Positions 8,248-17,960 of a stretch of 64,000 bases of DNA are shown here, piece after piece. Both the position numbers and the translations under genes were made by a program. Each line of letters starts with the position of its first letter. Position 1 is the stretch's first letter. The notes under the pieces were generated by a model. That model saw only the letters and a list, made by a program, of their open reading frames with translations, was not told the origin of the DNA and made no database searches. Origin of the DNA: Tenodera sinensis (taxonomy: Eukaryota; Arthropoda; Insecta; Mantodea; Mantidae); NCBI GenBank assembly GCA_030765045.1, contig CM060963.1:120347735-120411734 (forward strand), in the 5' to 3' direction.

Positions 8248-10997
8248 TGGATAGTACATCTACACTAAACGTATTATACTGGAACTGCAACAATATCAGA
8301 CGAAAACGTCAGGAATTAACGGACTTCCTGATAAGAAACTCGATCCAAATTGCGCTTCTAAACGAAACACATTTAGGACCATTGGACCGCTTCTCCATTC
8401 CGGGTTACAGTATATACCGCAATGACCGAAATAGAAGAGGCGGAGGCACGGCAGTAATAATACTGAACACTATCAAGCACCACCAGAAACAAGTGCCAGA
8501 ATTAAACCGGTTGGAGGCCACAGCGGTAAATGTGCAATTGCACCGCGCCGCGGTAACGGTAGTAGCCGTATACAACCCTCCACTGAATATTGATATTGAG
8601 GATGTCGACAAAATAATGCGAATGGACACCAAGGTAATTGCGGCTGGCGACTTCAATGCCAAGCATTACCTTTGGAACTGTCGAACAGCGAATCCGCAGG
8701 GTACCCAACTACTAAATTTTATCAACCGGGAAAACATCCACCTAACGGGTCCAGAAGAGCCAACCTTTATCCCACGAGCGGCCAATCAAATGCCCGACAT
8801 CCTCGATATCGCCCTACTAAAGGGAATACCATATGACACCGAAACTACGGTACTAAACGACCTCACATCAGACCATTTACCGGTAATAATGGAGGTCGCG
8901 GCGCCCGTAATGTTCAAACCAGAGCAGCCTAGGCGCAACTACAAACACGCCAACTGGCCAGAGTTCGAAGCGTTAGTTGAAACGCAACTCGAACAAAACA
9001 ACCCTGTCATTAGCTCACAAGATACTCAAGAGCAAGCCGTAGAAATAATTACCAGAACTATTCACCATGCGACCGAAAAACATGTTCCCTTAACTAGGCC
9101 AACGAATAGGGCAACCAAACAGTTCCCTCGGGCTGTAAGACAGGCAATGCAGGACCGAAACAGGGCCAGGCGCAAATGGCAGCGAACGCGAAACCAAATA
9201 CATCGCAACGAATATGACAACCTCAAAGTCGCGGCCGATATACTAATGGCCGAACACATAAGGGAGCAATGGAACGCCACACTGGAGGACGTTGATCCTC
9301 ATAACAGAACAGTGTGGCGAATAGCGAAGTGCCTGACACGTACTCGCACAAACATTCCGCCCCTACATATTGACGGGCAAATAGCCGAAACACCGGCAGA
9401 AAAAGCAGAAGCTTTCGCGACCACACTAGAGCAGGTATTCCAACCGAATGCTGAACCATGCGACAGACAGTTCGCAACAGCAACGGAAGACCAAATTGCT
9501 GAAATAGGGAATATTCCAACGCACAACAAACTTCGAAAGACCAGTGCAAGCGAAATTAAATGGCTAATAGCACACTTGCCTACTCGCAAGGCTCCAGGAC
9601 TAGACAACATTCCCAATATAGTCCTGAAACATCTACCGCCCAAAGCCTTAAAAGTGCTGGCGGATATATTCAACTACGCGCTGGAACACGGAAAATTCCC
9701 AAAGCGCTGGAAGGAAGCACGAATCCTTATGTTTCCTAAGCAACATAAAGATAGGTCCATTCCTACTAATCACAGGCCAATTAGCCTCTTAAGCACACTA
9801 AGTAAACTGCTAGAGAAAATAATACTTAAACGCCTCAACTCATTCCTAATCAAAAACAACGTGATAACTGACGACCAGTACGGCTTCAGGGCCAATCACT
9901 CTACAACCCTACAGATACTTAGGCTTACCGAAAGTATCACCAGGGGATTTAACACTAAACGATCGACAGGCGTGGTCCTATTGGACATAGAACGCGCTTT
10001 CGATAAAGTGTGGCATGCAGGATTACTCCACAAACTCATTCACATAGGGGTACAAGATTCAATGGTCGCCCTAATAAAAGATTACCTCAGTGGAAGGAGT
10101 TTCAGAATCTCAATTGAGAATACCGAATCCTCATTGCACCCCATAAACGCGGGAGTCCCACAAGGAAGTTTACTCGGACCTACACTATTTAATATATATA
10201 TCAATGATCTACCACCACTAGTACGAGTAGATAAATACATATACGCGGACGACACGGCACTGGCCACGCAATCTACTCAGCCACGCATCATACACCTGCG
10301 GCTCCAGAATGCTCTAAACACATTGGAGCCCTGGTTCACGAAATGGCGGTTAAAACTAAATGCAAGAAAAAGCCAAGCAATCATTTTTACCAGGCGAAAA
10401 TTACACAGGCAAAGGAGGCGAGCCCTCCCACCCCTCACCCTAAATCAGGAACCTATCGGGTGGGAGACATCCGTCACGTACCTAGGGGTTAAGATGGACG
10501 AATATCTCACATGGAGAGAGCATATTAACTCAGCCAGAGCAAAGGCCAATGGCCAACTCAACAGACTGTACCCGCTCATAAATCTTAACAGCAGCCTTAA
10601 GCTACGCATGGGACTTACGCTCTATAAGACGCTGATCCGACCCATCTTAACTTACGCCGCCCCGGTATGGGGATATGCGGCAAAAATGCACATAAAACGC
10701 CTCCAAACGATGCAAAATAGAATACTGCGAATTATTGCTAAACTACCGCCAGAGGCTCCGACGCACCAGTTACATGAAGAGCTGAAAATGCTCACAATCG
10801 AGCAGTTTATTAAACACCTGGCATGCAACCTATACGCCAAAAAGAATAAGAACCACAATGAGCAAATACGAATGCTCGGGGAGTATGATATGACTCGCGA
10901 CAAACACCTCCGCCCTCTATCATTGTTCGATCGCACTATAAGTATAGGCGAACCCGAACTCAACATACAGGAATACCTGAATAATTTAGTACCATGA
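8247..10997 (+). CDS. Jockey ORF2, endonuclease-reverse transcriptase
   Basis: A 916-residue polyprotein that nicks the target and reverse-transcribes element RNA. The N-terminal EEP endonuclease shows NCNNIR near residue 9, NETH near 40, GDFNAKH near 134 and SDHLPV near 209. The RT domain shows RKAPGLDNIP near 450, the first catalytic aspartate in LLDIERAFDKVW near 579, GVPQGSLLGPTLFN near 638, and YADD near 666, followed by the YLGVKMDEYLTWREHI thumb-side block near 745. No RNase H domain follows; the protein ends NNLVP. The start codon overlaps the ORF1 stop (TAATG). The whole frame is open with all catalytic residues I can check present, making this the most intact protein-coding unit in the window. 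Confidence 0.95.
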   Translation: MDSTSTLNVLYWNCNNIRRKRQELTDFLIRNSIQIALLNETHLGPLDRFSIPGYSIYRNDRNRRGGGTAVIILNTIKHHQKQVPELNRLEATAVNVQLHRAAVTVVAVYNPPLNIDIEDVDKIMRMDTKVIAAGDFNAKHYLWNCRTANPQGTQLLNFINRENIHLTGPEEPTFIPRAANQMPDILDIALLKGIPYDTETTVLNDLTSDHLPVIMEVAAPVMFKPEQPRRNYKHANWPEFEALVETQLEQNNPVISSQDTQEQAVEIITRTIHHATEKHVPLTRPTNRATKQFPRAVRQAMQDRNRARRKWQRTRNQIHRNEYDNLKVAADILMAEHIREQWNATLEDVDPHNRTVWRIAKCLTRTRTNIPPLHIDGQIAETPAEKAEAFATTLEQVFQPNAEPCDRQFATATEDQIAEIGNIPTHNKLRKTSASEIKWLIAHLPTRKAPGLDNIPNIVLKHLPPKALKVLADIFNYALEHGKFPKRWKEARILMFPKQHKDRSIPTNHRPISLLSTLSKLLEKIILKRLNSFLIKNNVITDDQYGFRANHSTTLQILRLTESITRGFNTKRSTGVVLLDIERAFDKVWHAGLLHKLIHIGVQDSMVALIKDYLSGRSFRISIENTESSLHPINAGVPQGSLLGPTLFNIYINDLPPLVRVDKYIYADDTALATQSTQPRIIHLRLQNALNTLEPWFTKWRLKLNARKSQAIIFTRRKLHRQRRRALPPLTLNQEPIGWETSVTYLGVKMDEYLTWREHINSARAKANGQLNRLYPLINLNSSLKLRMGLTLYKTLIRPILTYAAPVWGYAAKMHIKRLQTMQNRILRIIAKLPPEAPTHQLHEELKMLTIEQFIKHLACNLYAKKNKNHNEQIRMLGEYDMTRDKHLRPLSLFDRTISIGEPELNIQEYLNNLVP

Positions 10998-11388
10998 AAT
11001 TACTGGTTAGGGGATGAAGGGAAGCACACAACAAACACACAACACTATAAAAACATACACTTACACTCAAGCCCTCAGAAGTCCTTGTGCTACCTAGCCA
11101 AGGCGGACCCCGGGAGACGAGGGCCTCCCCGGTAGTGGCACAGGCTCGCTCCTGCACTTCAGGCAGACAGCCCGCCATGTGTGCACTTATACGACCAGGC
11201 AAGATCAGGTACACGATTAATGACGAAGCCTCCGGCTTAATCACACCCTAGTAACTAAGATTAAATGACACAGTAGAAGTTATCTGTACAAGTTGTAAAT
11301 CTTATAAATATCACCATAACTGCACCTAGTTATATAAGCATTTCTTAAAATACTACTAGCATAGATTATAGGACGCAATATAAATTAA
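10998..11388 (+). other. Jockey 3' UTR with predicted stem-loops
   Basis: Untranslated 3' region. Two self-complementary stretches are visible: GATTAATGACGAAGCC with GGCTTAATC (about 11214-11242), and a GC-rich CCGGGAG / CTCCCCGG pair (about 11111-11135). In LINEs the 3' end is the RT recognition element, so these are candidates for that role. No ORF of note. Confidence 0.5.

Positions 11389-11476
<88 letters not shown>
11389..11476 (+). repeat. (TAA)n tail of the Jockey element
   Basis: About 29 TAA units immediately after the 3' UTR. Several LINE clades end in short tandem repeats rather than poly(A), so this marks the 3' terminus, possibly lengthened later by slippage. Confidence 0.85.
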
Positions 11477-11480
<4 letters not shown>

Positions 11481-11759
11481 TACGCTAAGGACAAGAAACG
11501 AAACCTTCGGGTGGAGTTTTAAAACAAAACATGCTCATTCACTCATCCCTCACATCCATCTACACCTAACGATGCCAAATGGCTGAAACACAAAAAGAAC
11601 ACCATCAACTATCCTACACATCACCATTAGTTACTACCAGGGGGCACTCAGGGCTTATGTCATGTTTGCCCTCCGGCACATCAGTAATACTCGCTGTTAC
11701 TGCCACTGGCAGGCAGCTTCCATCTCTCACCACAGAATGCGCAGGTGCTTTATGCGGTA

Positions 11760-11931
11760 CTGCAGCATAGAGGCCTTGACCTCAAGACTTCCGGTGGGGT
11801 TTTTTAGTGAGTAGGCTGCCCGGGTTCGAAGCCAGGGTAGGAGTCTTACACTCGCATGCATGCATGCGGTTAGGGCGTAAGTAGCCTTTTTCCCCACCAC
11901 CAAAAAAAAAAAAAAAAAAAAAAAAAAAACC
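11760..11931 (+). mobile_element. tRNA-derived SINE-like element with poly(A)
   Basis: It contains GGTTCGAAGCC at about 11820-11830, a good match to an RNA polymerase III B box, preceded by an A-box-like TAGTGAGTAGGC. It ends in a pure A run (about 11904-11929). The 280 bp between the (TAA)n tail and this element have no recognised content. Element limits are approximate. Confidence 0.5.
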
Positions 11932-12002
11932 AATCACAAATCGTCACCCGCTCATTGGCCAAATATTTTCAAACCTCACACGGCTGATCGCCCGTGAAAC
12001 TT

Positions 12003-12126
12003 TAATAAGATAATTTCTGTAAATATTTATCTCAACTAATACGAAGAAGATACGGGAATAAGAGTTTGTAGGAATGGTTAGTACAAACGTATAGAAAGTC
12101 ACGTGTGTGCAACACATCAGATTTGT
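12003..12126 (+). repeat. R830 family, 3'-end fragment
   Basis: It matches the last 125 bp or so of the R830 repeats at 24276-25130 and 61228-62095, including AACACATCAGATTT at the end and the block ACGAAGAAGATA. The fragment carries only the tail. Confidence 0.7.
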
Positions 12127-12180
12127 TTACATAGATTATATAAACCATTCTTACAGAAAAGCTTATTTATATTAATATTA

Positions 12181-12371
<191 letters not shown>

Positions 12372-13287
12372 CGAGGTAAGCCCCAGCAAAATAGTTTCAT
12401 TTTCTTTGTTGTAGGTATACGTATATGTACATGGGAGATGATCAAATCGTGTCGATAGTCAGATATTTAAAACTTGCTTGCTGTACGTTCGCCTTTAAAT
12501 TCCGTTCTTTTCCCACAACATTGTGAGAAACAAGTGAATATCGACAGCACTTTATAATACGTTACATTCACACGGGCTTCTGTCCCCATACTTCTATAAA
12601 CTAATCTTCAAGAAACTCATCTTATCTACTTTTTGTTAAAACTTTCGTTACAATTTTACACATTTCGTTGTAGGTATTAGAATACATGAGTTTAATGCGA
12701 TAGTTAGGATTTTATAAAGCGAGTCTCTGTGTGATGATTTTGAAATGCTTTGCTCTTAAAATGACCAAGAGAAAAGATCCAATGTGTTAAATTCACATGA
12801 CTTTCTCTATTCAGACATTTGTAGATCCTCTGCCATTAAGGACAGTTGTTTCATCTTGACTGTCTAGAACCTTACCAAATGCAATTTAATAATTGTAAAG
12901 CAATAGATTTCCTAACATATGTGAACCTTACACTCTGAAGTTTAACCTACTTTTCAAGATTAATGTCGCTTTTTAGTATGATCTTACAAATTAGAGGTCC
13001 ATAGGTATTTTGTTCTGTGGGGGATTTCTTACGAAGGAAATACCATTTGGAATTAAGAAAGACACTGCTTGGCGATTTAATGCTTGTTTTAAAAAGTTTT
13101 ATTTTGTTTAATTATCTGCGCATTTAATCCCTGTAGTTCATAATTTTTAAGTTTCAACGGCTTCTGCATATTTTTTTCTGACTTGACGTGCTTTTTAGTT
13201 TTCCCACGCTGCAGTAGCTTCTGTAAATGTAGCAAAGGCTACAGAAAAGGACATTCTCCCAGTTTTTGTAGAGCTTCAGTATTTTAA

Positions 13288-13576
13288 ATGCCCTTCCCGC
13301 GGCGTAACACCTCCTTCCGGGTCAAGATTTACCACCCGGCCGCTGCGTCCACCGTCTCCGCCCACCAGAGACGTCATGAGTAGGGTGCAGTACTGGAGGG
13401 TGGGACGTAGTCAGCGCCCAGGGACGCTACTTTTCATTAACTCCTCAGGAACCTAACGAGGCTGAGTGTACCCCTGACCAGGTCTCCGAGCGGGAGAAAA
13501 TTCCCACGTCAGTACCAGGAATCGAACCAGAGTCTCCCGCGGCGGTAGCAGTTGCACTACTGCCGCACTAAGGAGA
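13288..13576 (-). mobile_element. tRNA-derived SINE
   Basis: On the - strand a tRNA-like head (about 13576-13508) carries TGGTTCGATTCCTGG at 13529-13515, a close match to the B box. The body then has GGGAATTTTCTCCCGCTCGG and a GC-rich tail ending near GGCGTAACACC. GC content is clearly higher than the flanks. DNA from 13577 to 14161 has no recognised feature. Confidence 0.72.
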
Positions 13577-14161
13577 TGACCACGTTTAGATCATTTAACA
13601 TAATTTGGAAAACGTCCCAACCCGACTGCGGTGTAAGTAATACTAACTGTACCTACACTCCCATTTTTGCTGGTACTTAATCTCGCGTTCAACATTTTCT
13701 TTAGGATGACGGTTAAGGATGAGTCAGAAATAGTACATTTCTCGTTTGAAGACTAAGGAAGAATACCCAAACATTCAATAAACAATTCACCATCACATTC
13801 ACTAGCATTTCTTTCAATAGTCACTCATCTTTGTTCTCGGCAATACGCCGTATTTTATTAGAAGGGAAGAAAGCAAAATTATAAAGTTTGTTCTTTCAAC
13901 ATTGTATTTCGGTACTGACACTTTATAAGACGAAATGATGAAGACCACACATTGTATAATCACATTACCTTTCCATAGTAAATTGGCTGACTAACCGTTA
14001 AAATATCTACATACAAGGAGCTGAAATGTGCTACAACAATGGATTGGCTAAGATTGGTTCGGATTAGAAGAGGAGAGGATTCCACACTGAACTTTGCTCA
14101 TAAGTATGTCAGACCGAGGCTAACGTAATACTAATGGCCTGGATGTCAGCATATAAACAAT

Positions 14162-14408
14162 CGTGGCTAACGAAAAGACCGGCTGCGGTGCGAATCGGCC
14201 TTATGTAGTAATGGTAGTCTGATACGTGGCTAACATTGTATACCATTGTGGTAAAACTTTTTGTATGAACTCGAGAAGCAATTGTTTTTGGTTGCTTAGA
14301 ATATGGATGCGTTAGGCGATTGTGGTTTTACTTCATTGGGCCATGATCAGACTAGGAGAATTAGGTCACTGCAGTTTACGCCACAGCCTGTCTTTTTCGT
14401 TAGCCACG
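14162..14408. mobile_element. 247-bp MITE with 9-bp target-site duplication
   Basis: Terminal inverted repeats CGTGGCTAACGAAAA at the left and its complement TTTTCGTTAGCCACG at the right. Imperfect homology continues inward (GACCGGCTG against CAGCCTGTC). The flanks are direct repeats ATAAACAAT at 14153-14161 and 14409-14417. No coding capacity. A 9-bp duplication suggests a Mutator-like or similar source; the autonomous partner is not in the window. Confidence 0.85.
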
Positions 14409-14599
14409 ATAAACAATCGCATAACGTGACGCAGTTGGTCATTTAGCTGGTTTAGTTGGAAGCCAGTACCTCGGATAACGCTAACAGTAACATCAAAACA
14501 TTCGAGCCCAACGGTCAATCATTGGCTGTGTTAGTGTGTTGAGGAACGTCTGTTCAGTTTGTGCACTTTCGTGTATTAAATACGACATAATTTGGCAGT

Positions 14600-15985
14600 A
14601 AAATACTCCGAAGCTGCCATGTGTCAAGCTGTAAATTAAATTACTACGCCGGTGAATATGTGACTACTTATGCGTTTCCCAAAGAAGCTCCTCGGAGGCT
14701 AAAATGTATAAGTGTTATTCATAGGGACAATTTTGAACCAGGTGCTAGTAGTGTGATGTGCATAAACCATTTTTCTGAACAGTATATTGAACGGGAAGAT
14801 CGTGGAACTAGAAATGGAAGTGTACTTCTATCGCCTAGAAACACAAAATTTCCCAACCATCGTATTTATGGTCTAAACCACTCCCAAAGCTCAAACTTCC
14901 GTCAAAAAGCAGAGATGAATTTGAATTAAGAAGGGAGGAAACGTTTCTTAAGTGAAGTGAAGCTAACGTGGTTTCAGATTTTGAAGCATTAAAAACAGAC
15001 TCAAAAAACAAATTGATGGGCTCATGAAACTTTTAAACAACGTCTCTCCAAATATTCCACAAATTGTATTTTCTCTTAATATCATCAATCACTTAATGAT
15101 TAGGTCTCACATAACAATCCCCTGATTTCTAACCATAAATTCAAATGATTACTAGGAAAGGATATAATGCTTGATAAGTGCAGTAAGTTTGACACACTTT
15201 TAGGTCACTTAAATTCATATTCGCTTCAGACTCCATCGTAGCTGATGAAATCAAACCTATTACTGAGCTTCTAAAAGTTTGTTGTGAAGAAATGGGCGAA
15301 GAATCTTTCATACATAAAAAGACTACATTTTCAGAGAAACAAGTAAAATTAATATTGCAAGACATCCCCAGGTACACCTCAGGTATGTTACTTTGGGCTT
15401 CTATATATTTTTCCAATCCAGCTTATTATAGACAAATTCGAAACCCCAGTGTTCTTCCCCTACCATTTCTGATTATCTGTGACAACTAAGTTAAACTTTT
15501 GGTGCAGGTGTTTCTTCTTTTAGATCAGCCATTACAAATTTCACAGAGAAAATAAGTGTCCTTGAGAATCGCAAAAATGTTGTCAATCTGCTGTTGGTTG
15601 ACATATAAACCCACTATTTCCTATGAAGGTAGTCAAATTTCGATGTTTCTGAAACGTTGAAACCTGCTGCCACAGTTCCAGCCTTCATGACCATTTCATT
15701 ATCCAAGAACAAGGATTTGTAGGTTTGTTCCCAGCGAAAAATTTTACTGGTGAAAGATCATACGAACTTACACATTCAATAACTGCACCTTTCACTGACT
15801 ATGGATTTAGAATACTAACTACGATTGCTGACAATAATAGGGTAAATAGCGAAATGTTTAAAAATTATGCAACGGTTCCTTATTAACTAGTTTCAGAAGC
15901 CCCCATAAATCTGATGAAGACTTTTCGTATTATTTGACACTCATCTGTTAAAATCGGTAAGAAATAACTGGTTGAACCAGGACAC
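14600..15985 (+). pseudogene. P-element/THAP9-like transposase relic
   Basis: Decayed P-superfamily transposase. An N-terminal THAP zinc finger is legible around 14605-14790: CHVSSC (C-X4-C, its first cysteine just before the ATG at 14621), YAFPKEA, then CINHF supplying the final C-X2-H. About 15240-15480 reads GEESFIHKKTTFSEKQ and a VLPLPF block matching the conserved VLPLPHP region. About 15590-15960 reads, through several frameshifts and stops, LLVDI, NKDLVGLFPAKNFTGE, ADNNRVN and FDTHLLKSVRNNWLNQ, matching the RNase-H-like catalytic part. At least four disruptions make it non-functional. Terminal repeats were not found. Confidence 0.75.
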
Positions 15986-16279
15986 TGAAGTCATTTGTGA
16001 TATAGACGCCGCTGCTGCTACCACCAGTGTATGTTCACATATTGTGTAGTTAGTTATCAGTCAGAGCAAGTGGTATACTAATTCCCAACTTTCCTGTTAT
16101 GCAAGTGGGCAGTTGTGCATCTATGGTTCAGGAGTGGGGTAGTGTTACGACGAACTGGACGGACTGTACTTGGTTTGTTATTCCTAAAGGCCGGTTTGAG
16201 AGATAAGCCTATCTCAGATAGCTGAGGTAGCAAAGTTCATATTCCAAACGATAAACATGCGATATCACCAGAGACCGGA

Positions 16280-16425
16280 AGTTTAGGCATTATAAATCAT
16301 TAAAATAGGCAGACAAAAAGGCATTATAAATAGCTAAAATAAGCAGGCATTAAGGCATTATAAATAGCTAAAATAGGCAGGAAAAAGGCATTATAAATAC
16401 TAAAACGGGCAATAAAAGGCAGTTA
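16280..16425 (+). repeat. Tandem AGGCATTATAAAT repeats (about 35 bp, 4 units)
   Basis: Four degenerate units with AGGCATTATAAAT and CTAAAATAGGCAG. They lie just outside the C-terminal end of the hAT relic at 16590-17000 and resemble subterminal repeats of hAT elements. Association with that relic is inference. Confidence 0.6.
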
Positions 16426-16589
16426 GAAACACCCATTTATTTAATAGATTACACTCTTCAATTACTCGATCATCATATTTTAAAGAGCTTCAAAGTTTTA
16501 AACAAAATACTAGTGTTGAAATTGACACAGAAATGAATTTTTTTTTTAAGGCTTGTGTATTGCAATGCTTTATTCGTTTACACATGACA

Positions 16590-17000
16590 ACCAAAGTGCT
16601 TTTTAAGTTTTCTGGGGATGTTGAGTCTCCTGTCAGATAACACATTTTACATATGACAAAATAACCTCTCAACATCGACAGAGGTTATCGGAGCAAATCT
16701 GAATCATAACATCATTGTAGGATTCATTTCAACTACAACAGAATTGTCACCTTGTAGGATTTCTGAAATGTTTCTTAGTTTATCCAGGTCACAATTTTTC
16801 GGTAACGCTTTTTTTACACTTTTCGCTAAATAAGGAATCCCGTTTCCCTGGTCCACTGCCCAATCTTTGCAATGCATCATCCACAATTTTCACTGACTTC
16901 CTTAACAACGTATTCTGCCTAAGTTCCGGTCTCTGAATATCACCTTTGTGTTGCGTCCACAGATTCGTAAGCTGAAGGCAGGCATGCAGGCATGCAGGCA
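16590..17000 (-). pseudogene. hAT transposase relic, C-terminal part
   Basis: Read on the - strand with frameshifts: GPGKRDSLFSEKCKKSVTEK, DLDKLRNISEILQGDNSVVV, NPTMML, then the dimerisation signature APITSVDVERLF and VLSDRRLN further downstream. This matches the C-terminal hAT dimerisation region of CGGBP1-like (DUF659-type) hAT families. Stops separate the parts; no N-terminus was found. Confidence 0.7.
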
Positions 17001-17154
17001 ATTATGATCCTATCCTAATGTGCATGAACATGAGGCGAGTTCGCGAAGACACATTTCATATGTACTGTTCTAAGATTCTAGCTTTAAACTTCCTCTTGAG
17101 CCTTCTCTGCTTCTTTTTCATCGCTTGCGTAAGAGATGGGCCTTATTTCACTTC

Positions 17155-17960
17155 TCACTTTTTTATTGTTGTTCCTCTTCTTGGTGAAACAGTGAACACG
17201 CTGACTACTGCTCTTTTCAAATGGGAAGAGTTCTGATCAGCAGCCAATGAGATATGTTTACGTGCACAGCGTTGCAAGCTCATTATCCCCACTCTTTTTA
17301 TTTCCCTCTCTCTCGAACACTGTCCTAGTTCATGCAAGTCTACCTGGCGCAATATGACAACACAGCAGGACTCCGATTGGTTGCCGGAATGGAGGCGTTC
17401 AAGGACAAACTCCTTCCATTTGAAAAGCACACTAGCTAAGGTACACCCCTCTTTCCAGACCGTAGAAAGCTACTCTCCGCTGCCTGAAAAATTTCTGTTG
17501 GACTTTTAGATTCCAATAGCTGCCTTACTTTTCCCCTTTTGCTTCTACATAGTGCTACTCTGCTCGAATTTTGCAGTAGGTCCTCCATGTTTACTTTGTA
17601 TGTAGAAATTGGAACTTTGTGATGCAATGGCTCTGCTCTCAAATAACTTATCACTTATCACAAAATACTAGTTCTTGGTCAAGCCAATCATTGTTTTCCA
17701 TAAACCTGATCCACCTTCTATTGTACTTGCACCAGCGGACCTTTACAGTCAAAGCTTCTGAGGGATTTTCAATAGTGATTTTCTTTAGAACGTAATTAAA
17801 AAGTATATCCTCTTTGTTCTTGCTGGATTTGCACCATACGTCAAAAACTTCTCTCCGAGAAATCGTGCAAATGAAAAAAAAAAAAAAAAAAAAAAAAAGA
17901 ATAGCTCTAATTGGAGCAAACAGAGCAGCGAAGCCTGTTGCATGCATATTTTGAGACATG
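17155..17960 (-). other. Adjacent unrecognised ORFs (possible decayed coding sequence)
   Basis: Three - strand ORFs follow one another (17651-17959, 17436-17654, 17155-17430). The first two read like one broken protein: WCKSSKNKEDILFNYV, then KVRWCKYNRRWIRFMENNDW, then DLLQNSSRVALCRSKRGKVR. They are charged and of unbiased composition, unlike shadow ORFs, but I do not recognise the family. A poly(A) run at about 17875-17898 interrupts the N-terminal side. Confidence 0.3.

Larger units (their letters stand above)
5850..11476 (+). mobile_element. Full-length Jockey-clade LINE, copy B
   Basis: A complete non-LTR retrotransposon: a 5' leader of about 330 bp (5850-6177), ORF1, ORF2, a 3' UTR of about 390 bp and a (TAA)n tail. 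There is no RNase H domain after the RT. ORF2 length (916 aa) and the gag-like ORF1 with three zinc knuckles fit the Jockey clade. Both ORFs are open, so this copy may be recently active. The 5' boundary is approximate; no target-site duplication was recognised. Confidence 0.9.

Noticed and set aside
13508..13576. Possible true tRNA gene
   Set aside because: The B box is good, but a cloverleaf with a paired acceptor stem could not be drawn, and a SINE body follows.
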